A stretch of DNA of 64,000 nucleotides from Patiria pectinifera (lineage: Eukaryota > Echinodermata > Asteroidea > Valvatida > Asterinidae): NCBI GenBank assembly GCA_029964075.1, contig CM057136.1:13504381-13568380 (forward strand). The letters are read 5' to 3'. The notes beneath the pieces are model-generated. The model ran no database searches. It was not told the origin of the DNA and was given only the letters and a program-made list of their open reading frames with translations. The position numbers and the translations under genes were made by a program. Position 1 is the first letter of the stretch. Every line of letters starts with the position of its first letter. Below are positions 38,883 to 48,818 of the stretch, in pieces.

Positions 38883-39390
38883 CATTGATTTAATTTTCTT
38901 ATGGTACATTTGGTACATTGATTTCTTAAGAAAATCACCCTCGGAAAAGGCCTTTGAAAAATTGTTACTAGCATCTCAATTTATGGAAACCGTAAACAAA
39001 AAATCGCATGACGTGAAAGAGAAATAACGTGTCGTACAAATTCTCACTTCTGAAAATCTAAAAATACATGTAGACTCGTGGAACTCGGAGCGCCCCTACA
39101 AATAGGAAAATCTAAGAGATCATTTTGTGGTGGTCATTGGGTAAAAACTGAAACTTAAAAAGGAGCCTAAAATGTCTTTTTGGACACACAATTTCTTTAC
39201 GTAACTTAAATGACTTATTCTCATTTACAAACAAATCTAAAATGACCGTTGATAAGAACTGTATTTAAGCAAACCCGAGTTAATCTAGAATCCATCGGAT
39301 GTCGGTAGGTAAATCTTGGCGTTGTTTATACAAGTACGCAATGTGAAACGTGATCGAACAAGGAGACCTAGGTATATCTAATTTATTGCA

Positions 39391-41110
39391 TAGCGTTGCT
39401 ATAGAAACTAATTCCCGACATCGACACCGAGACTGAAAATGTTATCAAAATGCGGCACGCACAGGCAATTAGTGTTGTGTCTCTTTTGCTCATAAAATAT
39501 GCAAAACGTCCGCCCGTCTACATGAATTTCCTTTCTATGAAGCGGTACAAAGAAGGCCAGTGAAGCGGTACAAAGAAGCATTGAATAGAGCCGTTAATAC
39601 CCACCTGGAAGAGCCTGACTGCCATCTAAATGATTGAATAGCGTTGCCACAAACTAATCATACCCAACGACGAGACTGAACATTTTATCAAAATGCGGCG
39701 CGCAGAGGCAATTAGGCTCATGGTTAATGTGTCTCTTTTGTTGATGTTTGTAAAATATGCAAAAAGCCCGCTCGTCTATTTCCTTTCTGCACATGAAGAG
39801 GTTCATAGAAGGATGGTTAATGATGTCATTTAAAAAAGAGTTGTTTTCAATGAAAAGGTGTTGTTGCTTTGATGCAAAGCGTATGGCAATGATCATCTAT
39901 TTAGAAAGCTTGACGAATATACAGCACGTGATTGTATAGTTTTTGGAATTTGAAAGGTTAAAGTTGATATATAGGTGCTTTTTCAAAATTTCGATTTTCT
40001 TTTCCGAACAAATTTAAAGGAATAGAATTTACTTATTTTTGCAGGCCTCCGTATACAGTTTTAAAAAGTGGTTTTAAATGGCGCGCTCTAGTAAAGAAAT
40101 TGCCCACACTATTCAGAACCAATTAGGAGCGTCCCGTTCTTAATTCAAAAGTTGAAATCAATTAATAGATTGATTGTCGTGGGTCGATTGGCTAGAATAT
40201 TATCCATTCAATTTGAAAAACTATTTTTCAAGGTGTCACGCCCAAAAAGCACGTAAACACCAACTTTAACCAGGGTGGCCTCATCAGTAATACAAGCTTA
40301 AATTCTTTAAAACCATGGCGGTTCGCACCATGTCCCTTCGGCCAAATGTTCGGCATTTGAAGAAGAAAAAAGAGAAAGTTGACAACACGATACCAAAGAG
40401 AAAACTTTTTTGCGCAACTGCCAGGCAGATGTGATAAAATATCATCTTGTACAGTAACCGGTTATGCTGTGAAAGGCCATCGTGATATTTGCACTTCATG
40501 GTGATGAAGGATATAAACAAAAAAATGTTGACAATTTTGTTTTCTTGTTTTAACAGCCTTCTACACTTCTGGTCTTCATTTCTTGAAAAAGAAAAGTATC
40601 ACAGACTGTTAGTGTACCAAGTAAACAAATTACAATCTTTTAACGTGTGGTTATTTTTTTTTCGTTTCTATCATCGGGAAGGAAACTATCTTTAATTCAA
40701 TAATTGGACCAAAAAATGGTTTGGTTTGTTTCCTGGTCGATTGTCATAAACCAGCTTACAAACTCATGGGCATCAACCCGGGGCCATCTGTGTTTTAGGA
40801 GAGTAAACAAAAACAAAACAAAGTGGATCGTTACTAATGAATTGCCTTAATACGTGTGTAAGTGAATGTTACGTTTGTGTTACATTTGGAAAGGTGTCAA
40901 TTTAGGTGAAAATTCACAAATTGACTTGATCATTGAATATAGCATTGCTAGAAACTAATGCCAACACTGAGTTTAAAATTTACATTGATCAAAATGCGGC
41001 GCGCAGAGGCAATTAATGGTTGTGTCTCCTTTGTTGATATTCATAAAATATCCACAACCTCATGCAGCAGCTCACTTATTCCAGTTCTACGCGGTACCGG
41101 TACAAAGAAG
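39391..41110 (+). repeat. Three copies of a repeat of about 180 bp with a conserved GC core
   Basis: Copies at about 39391-39556, 39631-39813 and 40930-41110 share AGCRTTGC...GAAACTAAT, then ATCAAAATGCGGCGCGCAGA plus GGCAATTA (39687-39714 and 40987-41014 identical; 39444-39471 with small changes), then a TGTGTCTC block and CGGTACAAAGAAG-like end. Confidence 0.7.
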
Positions 41111-42137
41111 AGTGAATAATGATATCAATAAAGAGTTGCTTTGATGATGAAAAGGTTATTGTTGTTGAGCGTTTACGGCAATATACGGGGTGATTTGAAG
41201 AGCAATCAAATTTGATACACACATTTGAAGCAGTGTCTTAAAGAGCACGTTCTTCCACTCATCTGGAAAAAAAGAATTACTGAAATTGATCCATGCTATC
41301 AGACGTTATGGATGTTTTACCAGAAGAACCGCTGTCCATGGAATGCCATTGGAAACTATTGAGCTGAGTGAGAATTACAGATTATAAATACGCATTCAAA
41401 TACAAATGGGATTTTAATCATTTTAATCAAGACAAAAACATTGTTTTTACTGTCAGATTTTATGTTTTGAATTATGAGGAACAAGTCAACTTTTTTTCTG
41501 AACTGTTGATGGCGATTTTGTTTGTTTTCCTTTGCAAGTTTTCGTTCATTCATGGAGGTGGGAAAACGTCAATGTTTCATTGTATTTAATAGGTATTCAT
41601 CAGTTCGTAGAACGGTAAGTGATCAGTGGTGGCCTGCTACATTTTTTATATCGTTTTGTTAAAATAAACATAACATGGGAATGGAGTAAGCAAATTACGT
41701 GAATTTTTCACAGTTACTATAGTAAATATAGAGCTAGCCACATGTTTTTTTTTTATAATATCTTTCTCTTTCTAATTCGGTCACTTTCCTTTTGACTTGC
41801 CCTTTATATTCTTTTTTTTTAAATGGATGTTTTGACGAATATCATAGTGCGCTATATAATTATAAAAGCCTTGACATGACATGCACGACCGTGAAAACAT
41901 TTTTTTGTACAATAAAACTTTTTAATTAAAGCTTCATTAACGTGCTTAAGCAGAAATAATTCGAAATTTGTGAAGTTTACTTAAACGTGCATATTTTAAG
42001 AAGATTTTTTTTTCTCGAGAGAATACGGGGTCCTATCACTTCGTAAAAAAAATCAACAGTTGAAGAATCAGTGCCATAAACAGAACGATAAAACTTCATT
42101 GTGCAAATATTAATTACCACTGTAAACATAATCTAAA

Positions 42138-42370
42138 TACACACTATACAAAACTGTGTTAAGCAATTAAACACTATCTTGCTATCACATTGTAAACATG
42201 TTTAGAAGCTAAACATTTCGTGTCCAATTCCTAAACATCAATGTTCAATTGCCAAACACTATCCATCCGTACGCTAAACATGTTTAGTATTCAAACATGT
42301 TTACAAACTGATACTAACAAGAAAGTGTTTAGAAAAGTGTTTAATAGCTAAACACACTTTTTGCAGTGTA
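42138..42370. mobile_element. MITE downstream of the lectin gene, rich in AAACATGTTTA palindromes
   Basis: Left end TACACACTATACAAAACTGT; right end inverted TACACTGCAAAAAGTGTGTT; both continue to (C/A)TATTAAACACT-like sequence. Three AAACATGTTTA palindromes and several GTGTTTAG units lie inside. Confidence 0.55.
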
Positions 42371-42447
42371 TAGTTTGAATATTCAGAAAATACAATTTTC
42401 AATTTACAATTTACAATCTCCATAAACTGTCTACCACTTATCATTAT

Positions 42448-42453
42448 TTTATT
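42448..42453 (-). terminator. Candidate polyadenylation signal for the lectin gene
   Basis: AATAAA on the minus strand (TTTATT on plus) about 160 nt beyond the lectin stop codon. Position is right; a hexamer this short can occur by chance in AT-rich DNA. Confidence 0.45.
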
Positions 42454-42612
42454 GAATAGAACTATTTGAGTTTCAACTTCTGCATCCCATGCGGACCTCA
42501 GGAGGCAACTTTATTACGGAAATAAACTAGTACATCGCAAAAAGTATCCGTACATTTTTCAGTGTCCTGAAAAACGTTTTTGATGTTCGGATGATGAAAG
42601 ATGACAAACTGA

Positions 42613-43374
42613 CTAGGAGGTTTGGAGTTCAAAGTTTTGGCATTCGTCACCTTGCTCAAAGTGGCCCACCCCGGACTGTGCTGAGAGAGTTATGTTGTTG
42701 AGCTGACATTTATCCCCCATCCAGTTAAAGGAGCGACACTCCGGTTCCAGGGAACAGGCGACGCAACATTGCACAGGATTGCTGCACGGCATCTCCTTGA
42801 GGGCATGGGTACCGGGCACGCACGCCCCGTGGTCGATGGTTTCCTGGTGGCGCCGGAAACAACGAACAGCTTTCGACGGCCGTCGATGGGGGCTTCGCTC
42901 ACACATCGCGTTTCGTGTGAATCGGCATTCGTTGTAGCGCCAAACGGGTAGGGTGCTTGCCCATTTCAGAATGACGCAGTTTATCCAATTGTGTGTCGAA
43001 GGTCGGTCAAAATTCATGTATTTGCCCGCGCCAGCATCGTTCTCAAAGCAAATACAGTTTCTTGGGCTTCCTGGTGCGATATCTTCACAGCCTATCCACA
43101 CTCGGAGATCGTTTTCAGGCTCAATATTCGGCCAGGCGCTACGGGACAAGGACCAAATCGCTTGGTCTTCTTCCGCCGACTTGGGCACGGCCAGGTAGCC
43201 TCCTTCCCCCAGACATCTGTCTCTGGCCTCCCAGAAAGTGAAGCTCCCAGTCATCGGTTTATAACACGATTCATAGGCAAACTGCCAACCGTGTGGACAG
43301 CGGGTACCAATGGCGTAGACTCCTGTCATGGCGCTGGTCAGAAACACTGCTGCAGAAATGATGCAATTACTCAT
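42613..43374 (-). CDS. Secreted C-type lectin-domain protein with PAN/apple-like C-terminus, single exon, 253 aa
   Basis: Secreted carbohydrate- or protein-binding protein by architecture; ligand unknown. Residues 1-21 form a signal peptide (hydrophobic, ending VYA). The C-type lectin domain spans about Cys26-Cys158: long-form pair C26/C37, C54 with C158, C133 with C150, plus C96, C107 and C109, with VWIG at 92-95. The usual Ca2+/sugar motifs EPN or QPD are absent; the corresponding loop is DRPSTHNWINC, so classical Ca2+-dependent sugar binding is doubtful. Residues about 171-245 carry nine cysteines in a PAN/apple-like pattern (NPVQCCVACSLEPECRSFNW, then KCQLNNIT). One N-glycosylation sequon is visible (N227-I-T). 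The whole ORF lacks introns, unusual for many lectin genes, and could reflect retroposition. An AATAAA on the minus strand at 42448-42453 follows the stop by about 160 nt. Confidence 0.85.
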   Translation of the reverse strand: MSNCIISAAVFLTSAMTGVYAIGTRCPHGWQFAYESCYKPMTGSFTFWEARDRCLGEGGYLAVPKSAEEDQAIWSLSRSAWPNIEPENDLRVWIGCEDIAPGSPRNCICFENDAGAGKYMNFDRPSTHNWINCVILKWASTLPVWRYNECRFTRNAMCERSPHRRPSKAVRCFRRHQETIDHGACVPGTHALKEMPCSNPVQCCVACSLEPECRSFNWMGDKCQLNNITLSAQSGVGHFEQGDECQNFELQTS

Positions 43375-43380
43375 GATGGC

Positions 43381-45580
43381 TATTGTAGTTTACGAGCGAT
43401 CCACAGAAACAAATGTGTTACAAAATAAACACTCAGTCTTAATTTGTTTTCTTTGCAAACAGCAGTTAGAACGTCCGCGACCGCACCCTTTCGATTAACA
43501 AACTGGTTCATTTGCAGCTATCGTCTCCAGCACGCGCTGAGCTAGGCAATGTTTCGAATACGATCGATGGTCACTAATTGCTGCTCCAGTTGTCACAAAT
43601 TGCGCAATTCAGTGATCGTGTTGAAAATTTACAACAATTCTCCCCAATACGTCATCTATAGACTGGTTCCCCGTCCCTCTGTTGTCCTTCGAACTTCAAA
43701 TGTAGAGGCAGGTTACTAGCAGTGAATCCCAAATGCATAGGAGGTTTCCCCCCTATGTAGGCCTATGTAATTGAAACCTATGCAGTAAGTTGATGCTTCA
43801 ACGGTTGCCTTCGTGAAGACACTGGCGATTTTGTCTGCTGGTTGTGGTACGAGTGAGTTTTTGTTAACCATGCGTGTGTTTAAATGATGCATCCATGCAA
43901 AAAACGGTGAATATCGGTTCAAAATTAAACAGTCATGCTACACTGCACGCGCAGAGGTGATCCAATCAATGGTTTTAAATTGGCGCTAGCTACCGGTCCC
44001 CATATTTGTAGGGTGGGGACCAGTCTACTTGTTTATGGCACCGCGTGCTTACAAAATAAATTATTGTGGCCCCGAAGGAGACATCACGGTGTAAGACCAC
44101 TTAAAGAAATCATGAATTTCCTTCAGGACATAAATTGTGCATTAATTCTCCTGCATAATAATTATGGTGGCCCATTAAAGTCGTGAATTATTTCACGAAA
44201 TTCCGCTGTATCCCGATTTATTCTTTCCACGTTTCAAATTTCTTCAACAACACCGCAAATTGCATGCTTCGGGAGTTGAACACATAAGAAAATTCCTGAA
44301 GGAACAAAATATTAACCACGCTGAACGTCTGATACGCTCCACGATTTTTGTGTGTGATATTTTCAATATTTACCGCTTAAAGAAATTAAAGAATCTGCAA
44401 AAGACGGTTTCAATATGTCACTTAAAACTGTTCTCGGCATAACTCGGGGTGGGAGGACCTTATATGAAGAGTCAATAGATAATAATTGCCTCGATTTCAT
44501 CATAATTGAAAGCCAGGTAGCGACGGTATCGATCATTTTTGTTGCTTTATTAAAATGTCGACAACCACTGTAGCGATAGTCACGTGGTATAAGCAACTAT
44601 TCCCAGCTCCATCCATGATAACCAAATTCGAAATACAAATGAATATAGCCGTCGCGTTGAACTCTTGACCGTATACTATAGGCGTACGCACACAGGACGT
44701 AACCAGGGGCATTTTAGGGGTCCTTAATTCTCTAGAGGGCGCACTCAATGGGTTTGGTCACGATTTCACCAAATGCTGTCCAGTTCTGTTTGCCTTCTCT
44801 AATTTACTGAGCGGATGAAATAGGGGCGGGGCACAAGGTCTCAATACCAGAAGAGGGGGCTGCGTGCCTCCCTCCCATCTTACGCTTTGAGTGTGTTTAT
44901 TACGCCACTGCCGACTGACTTATTAGTGTCGCTACAGTGGAGAAAATGAATTCACTGTGAAACCATTCGCCTAATTGCGTGCAGCGGGGAAACTTATTCA
45001 GAATGACTCGTCGCCATTGCTTTTTTTTTTTTTTTTTTTTTTTAGCAGATTTGGCCTTTTGTAAATATAGGGCGACTTTAAAAAAAAAACACCTTGAAGT
45101 TTTTTTTTATATCCTGACGATCGTGGCCACGAAGTATATGCGATATTATGCACGTTCACGCGATGCGAATGGAAGATTTTAAACAACGGTTTTATCAGCT
45201 ACGGTATAGATGTGATTGTGATTTTGATGATACAAACATGGAATATGGCACACGGTCAGAGTATGTCATAGGAAAGATATTTGGCTACAGGGCCATCGCA
45301 GATGTTATCCTTAGGAAAAAATGTAGGTAGAATAACAAGCAATGCCGGCAGCCATTTTGAAAATTTTGAAAATGGCCTGTTATTCTATCTATATTTTTTA
45401 CAAAGGACAAATCTGCGAATATCTTTCTCCATGCTCTGAAATTGTGCCAAATGCCATGCTTGTATCATCAAAGGCACAATTCTCCCAAATATTTTCCTAT
45501 CTGAATGAAATAAACATAAAACGTATTTACACATAGATAAGACTTTAATAAATATAACTCGATCAACCATGTCGAAAACA
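43381..45580. other. 5' flank of the lectin gene and intergenic DNA
   Basis: No clear TATA box or second gene. A small GGTCCCC / GGGGACC hairpin lies at about 43994-44021 and a 24-nt T run near 45021. Confidence 0.4.
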
Positions 45581-45584
45581 TCTT

Positions 45585-46480
45585 TAATTGTGTGATTTGA
45601 ATGAACGAGCATAGGTAGCGTTTAGCGGTGAGATGCGGTATAACAAGAGTATTATTTAGTGAATGGTTCTGAAAAGAACCAGAGGTATAAACGACGTTCC
45701 GGAGATTGAACATTTAATTTTCCATTTAAAAATCCTGAAGACTGTCAGAGCATACTGACCGGAACGTCGAGTTTATACCTCTGGTTCTTTCAGAACAATT
45801 CTCTTAGTTGAGAAATGATTCACACATGGTGTTTCCGCAAACCTTTCACTATTTAGTATCTCCACCATGCAAAGACTCAAATCTTACTTAGAGTATTATT
45901 TAAAATTGAAGGTGGTTTGACTTGAGTATGTACTAAATGGTGTTGTTTTGATTTTTTTTTTTTACGCTGAGGATTTTTGTCTTTACCAACCCGATGATGT
46001 TGTTGTTTTTTCGAGATGAAAGTTCTTTCAGAATGTTAGTGCTTTTGTTCCAAGTTTTGATCACACGGTTATCGGTCTTTGAACGTTGTTGTGTCAGACG
46101 TGATAGATCTTATGTGGGTTAGATAAAGCCATTATGAATACACACTTAATAGTGATACCATACGTCGACGTTTGCACTTATAAAAAACATCTTTGGGTGA
46201 TTTGAATGAACGAGTAGCCTATATAGGTAGCGTTGCGGTGGAAAACGTGAGATATAGTTTACTATAATTATGAGAAGTATTAAAAATTGAAGGTGATTTA
46301 TGACTTGAGCATTAAGGCATTGTATTGATCTTTTTGTTACGCTGAGGTTTTTGCTATTTACCAACCCGGAGTTGTTTTACTTTTTCGAGATGAAAGTTCT
46401 CTCAAAACGTGACTCAGTGTTTTTGTTCTATCCACGTTTGCGGAGCATCACCCTCATACTTGTTCATGTCAGACGCGTAA
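45585..46480 (+). repeat. Diverged duplicated segment (two copies)
   Basis: Copy 1 (about 45585-46110) and copy 2 (about 46190-46480) share GTGATTTGAATGAACGAG, TAAAATTGAAGGTG, TTACGCTGAGG, TTACCAACCCG and TTTTTCGAGATGAAAGTTCT in the same order. No reading frame runs through either. Confidence 0.7.
45659..45889. mobile_element. Fold-back insertion flanked by 13-bp direct repeats
   Basis: Arms GTTCTGAAAAGAACCAGAGG...CGTTCCGG (45666-45702) and the inverted copy (45759-45796) lie in a 231-bp block bracketed by AGAGTATTATTTA at 45646-45658 and 45890-45902. The block is absent from the paralogous segment at 46190-46480. Confidence 0.65.
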
Positions 46481-46988
46481 TTGTACAGAACATGTACACA
46501 ATGTACACGTATAGCTACTATTTTGTAATGACATTTAATCCCATTATTTAATTAAAATATGCCACACTTTCCCAAAATAAGCTAATTTGTGGGGTCATCA
46601 TAGCATATTGATGTACATACAGATGAAAGATTGTGGCGCAGAGAGCTAGAGTCAACTTCAAAAATCGCCAAATCGCAATTTGTGTACCCTCAAATTCTTT
46701 GCTACTAGGTGGGCCACAGGACTACTTTTCGGGGTGATCATGGAATTTTCTCCCAAAAGTTATCGGATAACGGAACACAAATTGAACCCCAAAAAATCAT
46801 GATCTTTCATTTGATGGGTGTGTCAAACACATCGGAGAGTTGTGAGTATTTTTCATTATTATGGAAGTACGCGTAATTATCACTGAAATCTATACTCGTT
46901 GCAGTGCTCCCCATTTTTGGGGTGGCTAAAGTGCGCCACCAATGATAGGGATCTCAGCCCTGGCCCTGAGCAAAGTTTGTGAAACCCG

Positions 46989-47053
46989 ATTGGACGCCAT
47001 TTTCCGGCTTCTTTGCGTACGTGCAGTCTGCACAGTCGAACGATTTTGTAGGT
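46989..47053 (+). promoter_or_regulatory. VDAC: Probable VDAC promoter and noncoding leader exon
   Basis: An inverted CCAAT box (ATTGG, 46989-46993) is followed by GCCATTTT (46996-47003, YY1-like) overlapping TTCCGG (47002-47007, ETS/GABP-like), a combination common at promoters of nuclear-encoded mitochondrial genes. About 45 nt later a strong donor (GTAG then GTGAGT, exon end 47051) would allow splicing to an acceptor near 48776, just upstream of the VDAC ATG. The match to VDAC is inferred from orientation, distance and motif type; no transcript evidence is available. Confidence 0.45.
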
Positions 47054-47783
47054 GAGTCGCGTTTATCCTCGGTTTTTATAATATCTCTTGGATGTGATGC
47101 AGAAAAAGAAAACTGCATATGAATTCCTGTTAAATTAACATTGTACTGTTTCATTTTCATTCAAATAAAGGCTGCCTAAGACCATTTTCCCAGTAGTTAA
47201 ACAGAAATAACATCCCGTTTGGGGTAGTGTCTGTCGCTGGTTTCCAAACACATGATGTGAGATAATTGATACACTGCTAAATGGTGATAGAATAATCGCT
47301 GGTACCCGCGATGATGTAACTTTGAGCAACGATTACATGAATTGGTTTTTCACTTTTTGCGCTTCTTTGCTGTCGTTTTTAATAATTTCCGGTCAATGGA
47401 TTATTCAGAATTGGTTCATCTAAATATAAATATGGTCAATTAGTTTATGAGCTTTACATTAGCCAAATCTATGCTCTGTAAACCAAACACTAAGTAAGAA
47501 AAAAATCCAGTTGAGTGGTTCATTGTGATTGTCATGATTGTCATGATTGTTTGAAATTGAAAATGGGACTGAGGGGGTGGGGTGTAGGTGAGGGCGTGGT
47601 TGGGGGATGGGCATAATGAACGAATCTTGGAAAAGAGTTCCATACCTGGACATCACTTGACACCCTGTACACAAACCCTACTGGTCTGAAAAATTCTAAG
47701 TGTTTTCTCAGTAAATGCTTCAGTATTTTCCCTGCTGTGCTGATTACTTTTTTTTCTTTTCTTGATCAACGTCTTTCCTAGTA

Positions 47784-48472
47784 TAGTCGGACTCCCTATT
47801 ATCGCGGCATCCCTATTATCGCGGCATGGGAAATTTCTCTTTTTGCGTTGCCAAAACTCCTCCAAGTGGCGATTTTTATCCAGTTCACCAGTCATCAAGA
47901 ATTTTGTACTGAGTTGTATAAAAAGGATGATTAATAAATGTTGTGTCTTTTTGGGACTTTTAACGATTTTAATAAATATTAACTTTTTCCAAAACTTGCA
48001 AAATTTTCCCTCACCGTGTCTGCTAAAAGGTACCGTTTATATTTTAACATTGTGCTCTTTAATTGTGCTCTGTCCATGAAAGTTCCATTGTCTGGTTCCC
48101 ATTCTTCAGCTGCAAATGTAAAATGAAGTCGAACGACGATATTTGCAGCGCGCAATCATAACAACTTTTACGGGATCAAAATAGGCACCGCGCGTTAGCG
48201 AAAATAAAACGGCACACAGTGTAAAATGAATGGCGCCCTCAATCGCCGATCAGTAGACTTGCCTCAGGGATTTGCGTTCTCCTTTCGGGGGAAGGGCAGG
48301 GTCTTAAGAAATCATCCTGTAGAAATATAGTCTTTAATCAACTTGAACATTACAGGGAAAATATCAGACTTTATTCAGGGGATGTTTTGGTCAAACATTA
48401 ATATTAATAAAAAAGTTGGGATCATTATAAACACCACTTCCCACATACCGCGATAATAGGGAGTCCACCTAC
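47784..48472. mobile_element. Possible Tigger-like element in the VDAC leader intron
   Basis: Left end TAGTCGGACTCCCTATTATC then GCGG (47784-47806); right end ACCGCGATAATAGGGAGTCC then ACCTA (48447-48471). The left end repeats CCCTATTATCGCGGCAT once more, and a further inverted CCGCGATAATAGGG is at about 48646. Body roughly 690 bp without a recognisable transposase. Confidence 0.5.
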
Positions 48473-48818
48473 GTTCGCACACTCCGCGCATGTCTATTTT
48501 CCCAGGCATCGTACACGGAATAAACCACACCACCGTCGGATTTTTTTATATTAATTTAAAAAGGAAGAGTTATACAACCTAAGAGACAGAACAATTCAGG
48601 AAGGTCACTGGGCAATTTCTCTTCCGAACGAGAAACGTGATAAGTACCGCGATAATAGGGCAACCCATCCTAATAGTAGTATCCTACCTCCATGGTTTCT
48701 CTATTCTAAAAAAAACACAGCAATCCCAAATTCAATGTAATAATGGCAGTTTTTTGGGGTAATGAACATTTGCAGGCTTCCCAAGTCCAGAGAGAGAATA
48801 AACAGCTGAACAACAAAC

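Larger units (their letters stand above)
34745..41400 (+). repeat. Dispersed repeat, copies at 34745-34905, 37755-37796 (partial) and 41249-41400
   Basis: Shared order: GAGCAYGTTCTTYCACTCAT, an A-rich AAAAAAGAA block, ATTACTGAAATTGA, TTTTACCA and TTGAGCYGAGTGAGAA. Only the three sub-intervals are repeat; the span covers the lectin-proximal intergenic DNA and the sulfotransferase. Confidence 0.5.

Noticed and set aside
42769..43428. Several plus-strand frames of 60-145 codons
   Set aside because: Antisense shadows of the GC-rich lectin coding sequence.
43994..44021. GGTCCCC/GGGGACC hairpin
   Set aside because: A 7-bp stem alone is too short to distinguish from chance.
45148..45330. 60-codon plus-strand frame
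   Set aside because: No family resemblance and no splice or promoter context.
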